Below are positions 27,173 through 36,716 of a stretch of 64,000 bases of DNA, piece by piece. Each line of letters begins with the position of its first letter. Position 1 is the stretch's first letter. This DNA is from Gammaproteobacteria bacterium. GTDB lineage: Bacteria > Pseudomonadota > Gammaproteobacteria > HTCC5015. The DNA lies in NCBI GenBank assembly GCA_016928055.1, contig JAFGLM010000032.1, positions 1-64,000 on the forward strand, in the 5' to 3' direction. The notes below the pieces were generated by a model that worked only from the letters and a program-made list of their open reading frames with translations, had not been told where the DNA came from and made no database searches. A program made the translations under genes and the position numbers.

Positions 27173-27575
27173 AAAACATAATAAAGAACTGACCGAACAG
27201 CGGCTCGACAAATGGTTGTGGGTAGCGCGTTTTTTTAAAAGCCGGACTCTGGCAGCAGATGCGGTTGGTGGCGGTAAGGTGCACTGCAACGGTGAACGCA
27301 GCAAGCCGGGCAGAACCGTAAAACCCGGCGATAAATTACTTATTCGCAAAGGAATCTATGATTTTGAAGTGATCGTTGAGCAACTGAGTCGGCAAAGACC
27401 GGCCGCTCCGATCGCACAGGCGTTTTATACGGAAACCGAAAGCAGCCGGCAACAACGTGAGATACGTCAGCAGCAGGTTCAGGCTGAAAGGCTGGGTATG
27501 CCGATCAGTGATCGGCGGCCGAATAAACGCGACCGGCGCATTTTACTGGCAACAAAACACCGGCAGCATGAATAA
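27165..27575 (+). CDS. hslR: Hsp15 ribosome-recycling S4 protein
   Basis: A 136-aa S4-domain RNA-binding protein. The S4 motif LDKWLWVARFFKSRTLAADAV continues with GGGKVHCNGERSKPGRTVKPGD (about residues 14-57). A basic, Gln/Arg-rich tail follows. Hsp15 binds free 50S subunits that carry a stalled nascent chain so that the peptidyl-tRNA can be released. It overlaps the FAD oxidoreductase gene by 8 nt. The length and S4 position are standard for HslR. Confidence 0.93.
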   Translation: MPEKHNKELTEQRLDKWLWVARFFKSRTLAADAVGGGKVHCNGERSKPGRTVKPGDKLLIRKGIYDFEVIVEQLSRQRPAAPIAQAFYTETESSRQQREIRQQQVQAERLGMPISDRRPNKRDRRILLATKHRQHE

Positions 27576-27615
27576 AAACGAAAAAAAATAATTAAAAATT
27601 CCAAAAATATTTTTT

Positions 27616-27661
27616 TGCACCAAAGCAGATCATCGGCTCTAGATTGCACCAACAAAGTACG
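27616..27661 (+). promoter_or_regulatory. Two NtrC-like sites
   Basis: TGCACC-AAAGC-AGATCA (27616-27632) and TGCACC-AACAA-AGTACG (27645-27661) each match ten of twelve positions of the NtrC palindrome TGCACY-N5-RGTGCA. They are 29 bp apart, on nearly the same helix face if the pitch is taken as 10.5 bp (2.8 turns). Confidence 0.55.
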
Positions 27662-27717
27662 TCATTTTTACCGAAAAATTTCATCATTCAATATTTATTA
27701 AAATACCTGTGGTTATT

Positions 27718-27734
27718 CGCACTTGCATGGTGCA
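27718..27734 (+). promoter_or_regulatory. Strong NtrC-like site upstream of amt
   Basis: CGCACT-TGCAT-GGTGCA matches eleven of twelve positions of the NtrC palindrome TGCACY-N5-RGTGCA. It lies about 150 bp before the amt start, a usual enhancer distance. Confidence 0.65.
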
Positions 27735-27882
27735 TTTATGGTTATCGCGGTGATAAATATCAAATTGCGCAAATGCAGGGCGCAAATTAATTCTATTTAG
27801 TGCGTCCTTGCACCGTTTTACTTCGTTTTTAACATACGGCAAACTAGCGCCCGCTTTTTTCAATTCCTTTGGGGGTAATTCG

Positions 27883-29091
27883 ATGGATAGCGTCGCATCA
27901 GGCAGCAATGCGCTGTTTATACTTCTAGGCGCCATAATGGTTTTGGCCATGCATTCCGGATTTGCGTTTCTGGAAGTGGGTACCGTACGTCACAAAAACC
28001 AGGTTAATGCGCTGGTAAAAATACTTTGTGACTTTTCAATTTCGACAATCGCTTATTTTTTCGTTGGTTATGCAATTGCCTATGGTGTGGATTTCTTTTC
28101 CGATGCATCGGTACTGGCTGAGATGAACGGCTATGAACTGGTGAAGTTTTTCTTTTTACTGACGTTTGCTGCGGCTATTCCGGCGATTATTTCCGGCGGC
28201 ATTGCCGAGCGGGCGCGTTTCTATCCGCAACTGATTGCTTCGATGATTATCGTTGCTTTGATATATCCTTTTTTCGAAGGGATTGTCTGGGGTGAGAATT
28301 ACGGCATTCAGGACTGGCTGGTCAGTTTATTTGAATTTAAATTTCACGATTTTGCCGGTTCAGTGGTGGTACACGCTGTCGGTGGCTGGCTGGCGTTTGG
28401 AGCGGTGATTACACTGGGCGCGCGTAAAGGACGTTATCAGCGCAGTGGTGACATGGTGCCGTTTGCACCATCAAGCATTCCATTCCTGGCCCTTGGCGCA
28501 TGGGTCTTAAGTGTCGGTTGGTTTGGGTTTAATGTTATGTCCGCACAAACGATCGATGCGATGAGTGGCCTGGTCGCCGTTAACTCGTTGATGGCAATGG
28601 TCGGCGGTGTTCTGGCGGCGATGCTAATGGGCAAAAATGACCCGGGTTTTATTCATAACGGTCCATTGGCGGGTCTGGTGGCGGTCTGTGCAGGCTCAGA
28701 TGTGATGCACCCCATCGGTGCTCTGCTTACCGGTGGCATCGCCGGTGTCCTGTTTGTGCTGGCGTTTGATATCACGCAGAAAAAATTCCGTATTGATGAT
28801 GTTCTGGGTGTCTGGCCCTTGCACGGACTTTGTGGAACCTGGGGTGGTCTGGCGGCGGGTATTTTCGGGCTCAAAGTATTTGGTGGTATGGGTGGTGTCA
28901 GCTTCATGAGCCAATTGACAGGTACCGCACTGGGTGTTGTGATTGCTCTGGTTGGCGGATTTACTGTTTATGGCCTATTGAAGGCAGTCTCGGGGATTCG
29001 TTTGAGTGAGGAAGAAGAATATAACGGTGCAGATTTGAGCATACACAAAATCAGTGCCAATCCATCGTTCAGTGCCGGTTCTTCCGATTAG
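27883..29091 (+). CDS. amt: Ammonium transporter Amt
   Basis: A 402-aa inner-membrane ammonium channel of the Amt/Mep/Rh family with eleven predicted membrane segments. The twin pore histidines are in VVVHAVGGWLAFG and WPLHGLCGTWGG. The first segments contain AMHSGFAFLEVGTVRHKNQVN, the conserved N-terminal Amt signature. It lacks a cleaved signal peptide; the N-terminus starts close to TM1. GGGGG lies 7-8 nt before ATG 27883, preferred over ATG 27808. It is followed by glnK in the same direction (66-bp gap), the reverse of the usual glnK-amtB order. NtrC-like sites upstream imply nitrogen-limitation control. Confidence 0.95.
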   Translation: MDSVASGSNALFILLGAIMVLAMHSGFAFLEVGTVRHKNQVNALVKILCDFSISTIAYFFVGYAIAYGVDFFSDASVLAEMNGYELVKFFFLLTFAAAIPAIISGGIAERARFYPQLIASMIIVALIYPFFEGIVWGENYGIQDWLVSLFEFKFHDFAGSVVVHAVGGWLAFGAVITLGARKGRYQRSGDMVPFAPSSIPFLALGAWVLSVGWFGFNVMSAQTIDAMSGLVAVNSLMAMVGGVLAAMLMGKNDPGFIHNGPLAGLVAVCAGSDVMHPIGALLTGGIAGVLFVLAFDITQKKFRIDDVLGVWPLHGLCGTWGGLAAGIFGLKVFGGMGGVSFMSQLTGTALGVVIALVGGFTVYGLLKAVSGIRLSEEEEYNGADLSIHKISANPSFSAGSSD

Positions 29092-29154
29092 TCAGCATTT
29101 AACGTTTTGTCACGATTCACGTTAAACTAACCGAACAGATCAGAATGCAGGTGA

Positions 29155-29496
<342 letters not shown>

Positions 29497-29537
29497 TGTT
29501 GCCGGATACTGATATTTGATATTTATTCGTTGACCGA

Positions 29538-29570
29538 AGCCAATCGCCTCAGGGCGGTTGGCTTTGTTTT
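29538..29570 (+). terminator. Rho-independent terminator of amt-glnK
   Basis: AGCCAATCGCC / GGCGGTTGGCT (one G-U pair) forms an 11-bp stem with a 4-nt loop, followed by TTGTTTT. Confidence 0.9.
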
Positions 29571-29624
29571 ATACTGGCAAAAAGTTTTGTCCGTTATTAC
29601 TTACTGTCAACTGTCGGTGCATAT

Positions 29625-31013
29625 ATGCAACAACTACCTGTATTTTTAACTGTACGTAACAAGACCTGTCTGGTTGTTGGTGGCGGTGCGATTGCCGCAC
29701 GCAAAGTCGGGCTATTATTGAAAGCAGATGCCGGAGTGCGGGTTATTGCGCCGCAACTGGGCGCGAAGCTGACAGGTTTACATAAAGAACAAAAATTCGA
29801 ATATCTGGCGCGGGAGTTTCAGGACAACGACGTTATCGGCGCGACACTGGTTATTGCCGCGACCGACGATAGAGCAGTTAATAAAAAAGTATCCGAGGCA
29901 GCACAGGCGCAATCAATACCGGTCAATGTTGTGGACACACCGGAGTTGTGTACTTTTACTTTTGGCTCAATTGTAGAGCGTGATCCGGTTACGATTGCGA
30001 TTTCCAGCGCAGGTCAATCTCCCGTTTTAGCGCGTGCCTTAAAAGCAAAACTGGAAAGCGTGGTACCCGCAGCATTTGGCCGGTTAGCTGCTCTGGCAGG
30101 TCGCTATCGTCAACGGGCTAAATCCATTTTAACCGACGAAAAAACACGTCGGCGTTTCTGGGAATCGATAATACAAGGCCCGGTATCCGAGCTGGTATTT
30201 GCCGGCAGGGAAGAAGCGGCGGAAGAAATGCTGCAGGATAATTTGAAACGCGGTAATACAGAAAAAAATGTCAGAGGCCAGGTCTATCTGGTTGGTGCAG
30301 GCCCCGGCGATCCCGATTTACTTACTTTTCGTGCTTTGCGCATTCTGCAGAAAGCGGACGTTATTTTTTACGATCGTTTAATTACTGAAGAGATTCTGAA
30401 TTTGGCGCGTCGTGATGCCGAACGTTTTTACGTGGGTAAGCAACGTGCGCATCATTGCGTGCCACAAAGCGATATAAATCATTTACTGGTTGAAAATGCA
30501 CGAAAAGGGAAAACCGTTATTCGATTAAAAGGCGGCGATCCTTTCGTGTTTGGTCGCGGTGGTGAAGAAGCCATCGCATTGGCGGAAGCCGGCATTGAAT
30601 TTCAGGTGATACCCGGTATTACTGCGGCCAGCGGTTGTACAACCTATGCCGGGATACCCTTGACGCATCGTGATTACGCGCAGTCCTGTCGATTTATCAC
30701 CGGTCATTCACGTGATGGTGAACTCAATTTGAACTGGCAGAATCTTGCCGTAAAAGATGAGACTTTGGTCTTTTATATGGCAGTCGACAATTTGCCAATC
30801 ATTTGTTCGAAGCTTATCGAGCATGGTTTGCCGGCAGATTTTCCTGTGGCGGTGATTGAGCAGGGCACAACACACAAACAAAGAGTTGTTACCGCAACAT
30901 TGGAAAAACTTCCGCAGCTCGCAAATACTGAAGAAATTAAATCGCCGGGTATTGTTGTCGTTGGAAAAGTGGTGGAGCTGCAGAAAAAACTGGGGTGGTT
31001 TAATAAAAAGTAA
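29625..31013 (+). CDS. cysG: Siroheme synthase CysG
   Basis: A 462-aa trifunctional enzyme that makes siroheme from uroporphyrinogen III. The N-terminal dehydrogenase/ferrochelatase part (residues 1 to about 210) has VVGGGAIAARKVGLLLKA and the SSAGQSPVLARALK stretch with the regulatory Ser. The C-terminal uroporphyrinogen methyltransferase part (about 216-462) has YLVGAGPGDPDLLTFRAL, GGDPFVFGRGGEE and PGITAASGCTTYAGIP. Both halves are complete. Siroheme serves sulfite and nitrite reductases, consistent with the nitrogen genes before it, though the terminator separates the units. Confidence 0.97.
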   Translation: MQQLPVFLTVRNKTCLVVGGGAIAARKVGLLLKADAGVRVIAPQLGAKLTGLHKEQKFEYLAREFQDNDVIGATLVIAATDDRAVNKKVSEAAQAQSIPVNVVDTPELCTFTFGSIVERDPVTIAISSAGQSPVLARALKAKLESVVPAAFGRLAALAGRYRQRAKSILTDEKTRRRFWESIIQGPVSELVFAGREEAAEEMLQDNLKRGNTEKNVRGQVYLVGAGPGDPDLLTFRALRILQKADVIFYDRLITEEILNLARRDAERFYVGKQRAHHCVPQSDINHLLVENARKGKTVIRLKGGDPFVFGRGGEEAIALAEAGIEFQVIPGITAASGCTTYAGIPLTHRDYAQSCRFITGHSRDGELNLNWQNLAVKDETLVFYMAVDNLPIICSKLIEHGLPADFPVAVIEQGTTHKQRVVTATLEKLPQLANTEEIKSPGIVVVGKVVELQKKLGWFNKK

Positions 31014-31025
31014 AGGGTCTTCTTT

Positions 31026-31832
31026 TTAATTCCGTTGACCTTCCTGCATCAACGAAACCTTTACCGTCGAACCCCAGAGTTGACTGATGGCTTTCGTTAC
31101 GGAAGTGACATCGCCGCTGGTCCAGAATGTTTCGATACCTTGTCGGTTGTTAGTGTTTAATAAACTTGCAGTCTCCAGTCTTCGCGCTGTTTCTCTCGCT
31201 ACTGCAGCACCGGTGTTGATAATGTCTATTTCGTCTCCCACAACTTTTTGAATCATGGGAAGAAGAAAAGCATAATGCGTGCAGCCCAGTACCAGCGTAT
31301 CGACATTTTTATCCAGCAACGGTTGTAAGTAGCGCTGTAATAAGGCAAAAGTCTTATCGCCTTCCAGATCCATCTTTTCAATCTGCTCGACCAGGCCGGA
31401 ACAGGCCTGTACTTCAACTTTGACGTCGGACGCAAAGCGTTCGGCCAAAAAATTAAACGAGTAACTTTTCAGGGTTTGCTCTGTGGCCAGGATACCGATA
31501 ACGCCACTCTTGCTGCTGAGGGCGGCTGGTTTAACCCCAGGTTCAACGCCAATAATGGGAATGGTAAACATCTTACGCAGGGTTTTGATTGCAGAAACGG
31601 TAGCGGTATTACAGGCGACGACAATGGCCTTGGCCCGTTGGGCGAGCAGGTATTCCGTCAGTATGATCGAGCGTTGTTCGATAAAGGTCTGTGTCTGATT
31701 GCCGTAGGGAGCATAAGCTGAATCAGCGACATAAAGTAAATCCTCGTGTGGCAACTCAGTGCGAATACAATTTGCCACCGACAAACCGCCGACACCGGAA
31801 TCAAAAATGCCTATTGGATTATTCTTGTTCAT
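31026..31832 (-). CDS. murI: Glutamate racemase MurI
   Basis: A 268-aa cytoplasmic enzyme that makes D-glutamate for peptidoglycan. The catalytic Cys pair is in VACNTATVSA and LGCTHYAFL; the first Asp is in GIFDSGVGGLS. The start at 31832 (MNKNNPIGIFDSG) is chosen because the extra N-terminus of a longer reading has no family counterpart. It converges with cysG (12-bp gap). Confidence 0.96.
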   Translation of the reverse strand: MNKNNPIGIFDSGVGGLSVANCIRTELPHEDLLYVADSAYAPYGNQTQTFIEQRSIILTEYLLAQRAKAIVVACNTATVSAIKTLRKMFTIPIIGVEPGVKPAALSSKSGVIGILATEQTLKSYSFNFLAERFASDVKVEVQACSGLVEQIEKMDLEGDKTFALLQRYLQPLLDKNVDTLVLGCTHYAFLLPMIQKVVGDEIDIINTGAAVARETARRLETASLLNTNNRQGIETFWTSGDVTSVTKAISQLWGSTVKVSLMQEGQRN

Positions 31833-31997
31833 TATCTGTCGTTTTGGCTGATTAGATAGTTTCAATTCAAGACGGCGGTTCGGCAAAAATACCAGTTTTA
31901 CAGAAAAACTATAAGGGTTAAATTCCGGGAAACCTCAGGCCGGGTTCGACAGGGAGTTATCGGCAACGCGTTGTTTAGCCTGTCGCTATTCGTTAGA

Positions 31998-33353
31998 ATG
32001 AATTCCTCATCCAAACAAGAAGCTAGCGGTTTGTCCTCGTCACCTACCATTATTGCACGCGCCGGCCATAACGTTTCCCGTGCTGATATTAATGACAACG
32101 CCTTAAAAGTGCTGTATCGCCTGCATAATGCCGGCTTTAAGGCGCATCTGGTTGGTGGCTGTGTTCGCGACTTACTGCTCAGCCTGCACCCCAAGGATTT
32201 TGATGTCGCAACCGATGCCAGTCCGGAACAGATTAAAAAACTATTTGATAATTGTCGACTGATCGGCCGGCGTTTTCGTCTCGCGCATATTCTGTTTGGC
32301 AGGGATGTTGTCGAGGTGGCGACTTTTCGTGGCCAGACCGGACCCGATGACGAGGAAAATGAAGATCGGCGTAATACCGAGGGCGGTATGATTTTGCGCG
32401 ACAATGTTTATGGCGACATTGAAGAAGACGTGTGGCGTCGCGATTTCACCATCAATGCCCTGTACTACAACATCGCAGATTTTAGTTTGATCGATTATAT
32501 CGATGGCATGCAGGATATTCGCAAACGCATAATCAGGACAATCGGCGAACCGGAACAACGCTATCGTGAAGACCCGGTGCGCATGCTGAGAGCGTTGCGC
32601 TTTTCAGCGAAACTGGGTTTTAAGATTGATTCACAATCAGTGCAGCCTATATATGACATGGGTGAGCTGCTGGAGGATATCCCGGCGGCTCGCTTATTCG
32701 ACGAGGCGCTGAAACTGTTTCATGGTGGTTCTGCCAGAAAGACATTTGAGTTGCTGGAGCAGTATGGCCTGCTGCGATATCTGTTTCCGGGCACGGCGGA
32801 ATGCCTGGAGTCTGCCTCCTTCCCGTTTGCCCGTTCCCTGCTCGAAAACGTTCTCGATAACACGGATGAACGTATTCGGCAGGGCAAATCGGTGACCCCC
32901 GCTTTTTTATATGCCACCTTTCTGTGGTTGCCTTTGTTACGAAAACTGAAGTTCCAGCCGGGTGATTCGTTGCCAAATGTGATCGAAATGCAGAAAGCCG
33001 CAACTTACGTTATTGAGCGTCAAATCCGTTCCACCGCGGTGCCACGGCGTTTTACTACCATGGTGCGGGAAATCTGGAATCTGCAACCCCGAATGCAGCG
33101 TTACACTGGCAAACGCGCCTTGCTATTGCTGAATCATCCCCGTTTTCGTGCGGCCTATGATTTTCTATGTTTGCGCGGGCACGCCGGCGAGGCTGTGCAA
33201 GATCGGGCCGAATGGTGGACTGAGCTGCTGCAAAAAAGCGCTGCCGAGCAAGTCGCAATGGCAGAAGCACTGCCACCGGAACAAAGGACCCGCAGAAGGC
33301 GCCGCCGATCACCTCGGATGCGGGCGCGTCGCAGTGGTGTGGGAACTGGATGA
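31998..33353 (+). CDS. pcnB: Poly(A) polymerase I
   Basis: A 451-aa enzyme that adds poly(A) tails to RNA 3' ends and so speeds decay. The nucleotidyltransferase head has HLVGGCVRDLLLSLHPKDFDVATDA with the metal-binding Asp pair, followed by RRDFTINALYYN and RYREDPVRMLRALRFS. The C-terminal end is strongly basic (TRRRRRRSPRMRARR), as is usual for PcnB and likely to bind RNA. A member of the tRNA nucleotidyltransferase superfamily, it is assigned to PcnB by the Arg-rich tail and by folK following. Its stop overlaps the folK start as ATGA. Confidence 0.95.
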   Translation: MNSSSKQEASGLSSSPTIIARAGHNVSRADINDNALKVLYRLHNAGFKAHLVGGCVRDLLLSLHPKDFDVATDASPEQIKKLFDNCRLIGRRFRLAHILFGRDVVEVATFRGQTGPDDEENEDRRNTEGGMILRDNVYGDIEEDVWRRDFTINALYYNIADFSLIDYIDGMQDIRKRIIRTIGEPEQRYREDPVRMLRALRFSAKLGFKIDSQSVQPIYDMGELLEDIPAARLFDEALKLFHGGSARKTFELLEQYGLLRYLFPGTAECLESASFPFARSLLENVLDNTDERIRQGKSVTPAFLYATFLWLPLLRKLKFQPGDSLPNVIEMQKAATYVIERQIRSTAVPRRFTTMVREIWNLQPRMQRYTGKRALLLLNHPRFRAAYDFLCLRGHAGEAVQDRAEWWTELLQKSAAEQVAMAEALPPEQRTRRRRRRSPRMRARRSGVGTG

Positions 33354-33895
33354 GTTCAAATCGGATTACCGCCTATATCGGGCTGGGCGCAAATCTTGGG
33401 CATCCATTGCGGCAAATTGAAAATGCTTTATGGCGGCTGGATAACAGCGCCGGAATTCAGGTAATCGCTGTTTCAGATTTTTATCGCAGTAAGGCCTTGT
33501 TGGCTCCCGATGCCGCGCCGCAACCTGATTATATTAATGCCGCTGCGCTATTGAAGACGAGCTTGCCGGTGCGCTGGTTATTGCAGAGGTTATTGTTTAT
33601 TGAGCAGAAACTGGGCAGAACGCGGGGTCAGCGTTGGGCGCCGCGGACACTGGATCTGGATCTTTTACTTTACGGGCAACAACGTTACCAGCTGCCGAAT
33701 TTGACGGTTCCGCATGCGGCCATACATAAACGGGCTTTTGTGCTGTATCCTTTGCGGGACCTGGCACCGAATCTGGTAGTGCCTGGTTTAGGGTCCTTGC
33801 AAAGACTATTGCGACGTTGTGATCGGAGTGAAATAACGGTTTGCCGGACAGAACAGGGACCACTGATGCACATAGATTCCCCAAAAATAATTTGA
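33350..33895 (+). CDS. folK: Dihydropteridine pyrophosphokinase (HPPK)
   Basis: A 181-aa folate-synthesis enzyme that transfers pyrophosphate from ATP to 6-hydroxymethyl-dihydropterin. Key family motifs are YIGLGANLGHPL near the start, the SDFYRSKALL strand and RWAPRTLDLDLLLYG with its metal-binding Asp pair. VPHAAIHKRAFVLYPLRDLAP closes the active site. The length is normal. It overlaps pcnB by 4 nt (ATGA), so translation is coupled. Confidence 0.96.
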   Translation: MSSNRITAYIGLGANLGHPLRQIENALWRLDNSAGIQVIAVSDFYRSKALLAPDAAPQPDYINAAALLKTSLPVRWLLQRLLFIEQKLGRTRGQRWAPRTLDLDLLLYGQQRYQLPNLTVPHAAIHKRAFVLYPLRDLAPNLVVPGLGSLQRLLRRCDRSEITVCRTEQGPLMHIDSPKII

Positions 33896-33914
33896 GACTC
33901 AAAATTATAGAAGC

Positions 33915-34565
33915 ATGACCGAAATTCAGGCTGAGTACATCGTTGTAGAAGGTCCGATCGGGGTGGGTAAAACCAGCCTGGCTAAGCGGCTGGCGGAATC
34001 TTTTCATTCGGAATTGTTGCTGGAATCGGCGGAGGATAATCCGTTTCTGGAACGTTTTTACCGGAATCCACGCCAGGCGGCGTTACCGACACAGTTATCG
34101 TTTTTGCTCAAACGAGCTCAGCAGGTCAATGATCTGCGCCAGTCCGATTTGTTTAACCCGGTGCGGGTGGCGGATTTTCTGATGGAAAAAGACCGCCTGT
34201 TTGCCGAATTAACGCTGGATAGCGACGAGCTGCAGCTTTATCGACAGGTTTATTCGCATTTAACTGTCGATGCCCCGAAACCGGATCTGGTGGTTTATCT
34301 ACAGGCACCGGTGGAAGTGTTACTGGCCCGGATTGGTAAACGCGGCCGCAGTTTTGAACAACGGATTGAAGCGCTTTATCTGCAACGTATTTGCGATGCC
34401 TATACCGAGTTTTTCTATCATTATCATGATTCGCCGTTGTTAATCGTCAACGCAGCCGCTATTAATCTGATCGACAATGACGAGGAATACGAGCAGTTAT
34501 TACAGCAGGTAAGGACAATTCGCAGCGGTCGCCATTACTTCAATCCGCTATCATTGGCTCTCTAA
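33915..34565 (+). CDS. Deoxynucleoside kinase
   Basis: A 216-aa P-loop kinase of the dCK/dGK family that phosphorylates deoxynucleosides. The Walker A motif VVEGPIGVGKTSLAKRL is at residues 9-25. The family ERS-like motif is replaced by the bacterial form FLMEKDRLFAELTL, and the LID region reads ARIGKRGRSFEQRI. It lies between folK and panB, an arrangement found in many gammaproteobacteria. Substrate preference (dA, dG or dC) cannot be read from sequence alone. Confidence 0.93.
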   Translation: MTEIQAEYIVVEGPIGVGKTSLAKRLAESFHSELLLESAEDNPFLERFYRNPRQAALPTQLSFLLKRAQQVNDLRQSDLFNPVRVADFLMEKDRLFAELTLDSDELQLYRQVYSHLTVDAPKPDLVVYLQAPVEVLLARIGKRGRSFEQRIEALYLQRICDAYTEFFYHYHDSPLLIVNAAAINLIDNDEEYEQLLQQVRTIRSGRHYFNPLSLAL

Positions 34566-34583
34566 CCCAGTGTCGGCATGCTT

Positions 34584-35390
34584 ATGAGCAACACAGCCCC
34601 CGTAACCTTAAGAACGCTGCAACAAATGAAACAACAGGGCGAGAAGATCGCCATGTTAACCGCTTATGATGCCAGCTTCGCCGCTTTACTTGATCGGGCC
34701 GGTGTGGATGTGATTCTGGTTGGCGATACTCTGGGACAGATGATTCAGGGCAAGAGCAGCACCCTTCCGGTTACCGTTGACGATTGTGTCTATCACTGTT
34801 CTGCTGTCCGACGCGGTACACACAGAGCACTGGTGATGGCCGATATGCCGTTTATGAGTTATCCCTCGGTTGAAATGGCGCTGGCTAACGCTGCTCGCAT
34901 GTTAAAAGAATCCGAAGTGCAGATGGTGAAACTGGAATGCAGTGCGGCACAGGAAAGTATCGTGCAGGCGATGGCGGACCAGGGTATTCCGGTCTGCGCA
35001 CATCTGGGGTTACGGCCACAGTCGGTGCATAAACTCGGTGGTTATCGGGTTCAGGGTCGTGATGAAACCTCGGCGCAGGAAATGCTCAAGCAGGCCGAAG
35101 TCCTGCAACTGGCCGGCGCTGATATGTTGTTGCTGGAAGCCGTGCCTGCTGATCTGGCCCGGCAGATCACCCATCAGTCACAGGTACCGGTTATTGGTAT
35201 CGGCGCGGGAGCGGATTGTGATGGTCAGGTACTGGTTTTGTACGACATGCTTGGTATCACTGCGGGGCTGTTACCTAAGTTTGTTAAGAATTTTATGCAA
35301 GGCAGCGATTCTGTCGAATCCGCCGTTCGCCATTATGTAACCGAAGTTAAAGCGGCTTCTTTTCCCGCTATTGAACATACCTACTCCTGA
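34584..35390 (+). CDS. panB: Ketopantoate hydroxymethyltransferase
   Basis: A 268-aa enzyme making ketopantoate from 2-ketoisovalerate and methylene-tetrahydrofolate, the first step to pantothenate and CoA. Conserved stretches are MLTAYDASFAALLDRAGVD, ILVGDTLGQMIQGKSST, MVKLECS and PVCAHLGLRPQSVHKLGGY, and VIGIGAGADCDGQVLVLYDMLG near the end. It heads panB-panC (6-bp gap) and panD. Two adjacent ATGs (34578, 34584) fit the start; I take the second. Confidence 0.97.
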   Translation: MSNTAPVTLRTLQQMKQQGEKIAMLTAYDASFAALLDRAGVDVILVGDTLGQMIQGKSSTLPVTVDDCVYHCSAVRRGTHRALVMADMPFMSYPSVEMALANAARMLKESEVQMVKLECSAAQESIVQAMADQGIPVCAHLGLRPQSVHKLGGYRVQGRDETSAQEMLKQAEVLQLAGADMLLLEAVPADLARQITHQSQVPVIGIGAGADCDGQVLVLYDMLGITAGLLPKFVKNFMQGSDSVESAVRHYVTEVKAASFPAIEHTYS

Positions 35391-35396
35391 TTAAAA

Positions 35397-36248
35397 ATGT
35401 TTGAAACAGAGTCCATCTTTACGCTACGTAGCCAGTTGCGTGAATGGCGTCTGGCACAGCAGCGTCTGGCCTTTGTTCCAACCATGGGTAATTTACACGC
35501 CGGTCATCTGCGCCTGGTGGAAGCTGCCAGAGGAAAAGCCGATAAAGTCGTCGTCAGCATTTTCGTCAATCCCTTGCAGTTTGGTGTCGGCGAAGATTTC
35601 GCAAACTATCCACGCACGCTGGATGACGATCGACAGTCGCTAAAGGCGATGGGTGTTGATTTGTTGTTTGTACCCACTGAAGTCGAGCTTTACCCGGTCG
35701 GGCAGGAGAGTACGACTCGCGTGCAGGTGCCGGATCTTGGCGATATTTTGTGTGGTGCCACGCGACCCGGGCATTTTGAGGGTGTCGCCACGGTGGTGGC
35801 CAAGTTATTTAATCTGGTGCAACCCGATATCGCTTTGTTTGGGAAAAAGGATTATCAGCAACTGATGGTAATTCGCCGCATGGTGAGCGAACTGAATTTC
35901 CCAATCAAAATCGTGGCAATGGATACGGTGCGCGAGCAGGATGGACTGGCGATGAGTTCGCGTAATCGGTATCTCACCGCCGAGCAGCGCAACCAGGCAC
36001 CCCTTTTAAATCAAGTTTTGCGGCACATTGCAGACAAACTCAGAAGTGGATCACGCGATTTTATGTCGCTGCAAACCGCTGCTATTGAGCAGCTTAATAG
36101 TGCCGGTTTCCGAGCTGACTATGTCGAAATCCGCCGTTGCCGGGATCTGCAATTACCCCGGCCCGAGGACCGCGAATTAGTGGTTTTAGCCGCAGCGCAG
36201 CTGGGTTCTGCCCGCTTAATCGACAATGTAGAAATACAGGCCGAATAA
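35397..36248 (+). CDS. panC: Pantothenate synthetase
   Basis: A 283-aa ATP-dependent ligase joining pantoate and beta-alanine. Nucleotidyltransferase motifs are VPTMGNLHAGHLRLV (with HxGH), KVVVSIFVNPLQFG, the P-loop-like region ALFGKKDYQQL, and the KMSKS-like MSSRNRYL. The gene starts 6 bp after panB. It may also read into panD, although an 87-bp gap separates them. Confidence 0.97.
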   Translation: MFETESIFTLRSQLREWRLAQQRLAFVPTMGNLHAGHLRLVEAARGKADKVVVSIFVNPLQFGVGEDFANYPRTLDDDRQSLKAMGVDLLFVPTEVELYPVGQESTTRVQVPDLGDILCGATRPGHFEGVATVVAKLFNLVQPDIALFGKKDYQQLMVIRRMVSELNFPIKIVAMDTVREQDGLAMSSRNRYLTAEQRNQAPLLNQVLRHIADKLRSGSRDFMSLQTAAIEQLNSAGFRADYVEIRRCRDLQLPRPEDRELVVLAAAQLGSARLIDNVEIQAE

Positions 36249-36250
36249 GC

Positions 36251-36256
36251 TATAAT
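36251..36256 (+). promoter_or_regulatory. Possible -10 element for panD
   Basis: A perfect TATAAT lies just after the panC stop, 80 bp before panD. No well-spaced -35 element was seen, so this is weak. Confidence 0.3.
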
Positions 36257-36335
36257 GTTGAGGATTTTAAGTTTTACTATTGAATTTTTTAATACTTCAA
36301 GGCCTTTAAACAGCCTTTGAGATTACAGGAAGACA

Positions 36336-36716
36336 GTGCAAATTACCTTACTTAAAGCCAAGTTACACAAAGCGACAGTGACCCATGCCGAACTGGAGTA
36401 TGAAGGCTCCTGTGCGATTGATGGTGCGCTGCTGGATATCGCGGGTATCAACGAATACGAGCAAATCCAGATTTATAACATTACCAACGGTGAGCGTTTT
36501 ATTACCTATGCGATTCGCGGTAAGGACGGTTCCGGTGTGATTTCGGTCAATGGTGCCGCCGCGCATAAAGCCAACCCGGGAGATCGGGTTATTATCTGCA
36601 GCTATGCAGTGTTCAATGCGCATGAAGCGGCGTTACATAAACCGACCCTGGTTTATCTGGATGAGCGAAATCAGATTATTCGCACTGCCAATTCAATTCC
36701 TGTTCAAGCTGCCTGA
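36336..36716 (+). CDS. panD: Aspartate 1-decarboxylase
   Basis: A 126-aa pyruvoyl enzyme that makes beta-alanine from aspartate for PanC. It is made as a proenzyme that cuts itself at Gly24-Ser25 (in YEGSCAID) to form the pyruvoyl group. The catalytic Tyr is in FITYAIRG, Lys9 is present, and [18 protein letters not shown] is the family signature. The start codon is GTG, with GGAAGA upstream. Length is normal. Confidence 0.97.
   Translation: MQITLLKAKLHKATVTHAELEYEGSCAIDGALLDIAGINEYEQIQIYNITNGERFITYAIRGKDGSGVISVNGAAAHKANPGDRVIICSYAVFNAHEAALHKPTLVYLDERNQIIRTANSIPVQAA

Larger units (their letters stand above)
27576..27882. other. amt regulatory region
   Basis: 307 bp, starting with a very AT-rich, likely bent stretch (27576-27615), then three NtrC-like sites (separate entries). 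No sigma-54 -24/-12 pair with exact spacing was found; the nearest candidates (27635-27648 and 27799-27812) are one base short in the spacer. Confidence 0.6.

Noticed and set aside
27635-27812. A sigma-54 promoter for amt.
   Set aside because: The nearest -24/-12 candidates have spacers one base short and poor -24 elements, so I list only the NtrC-like sites.
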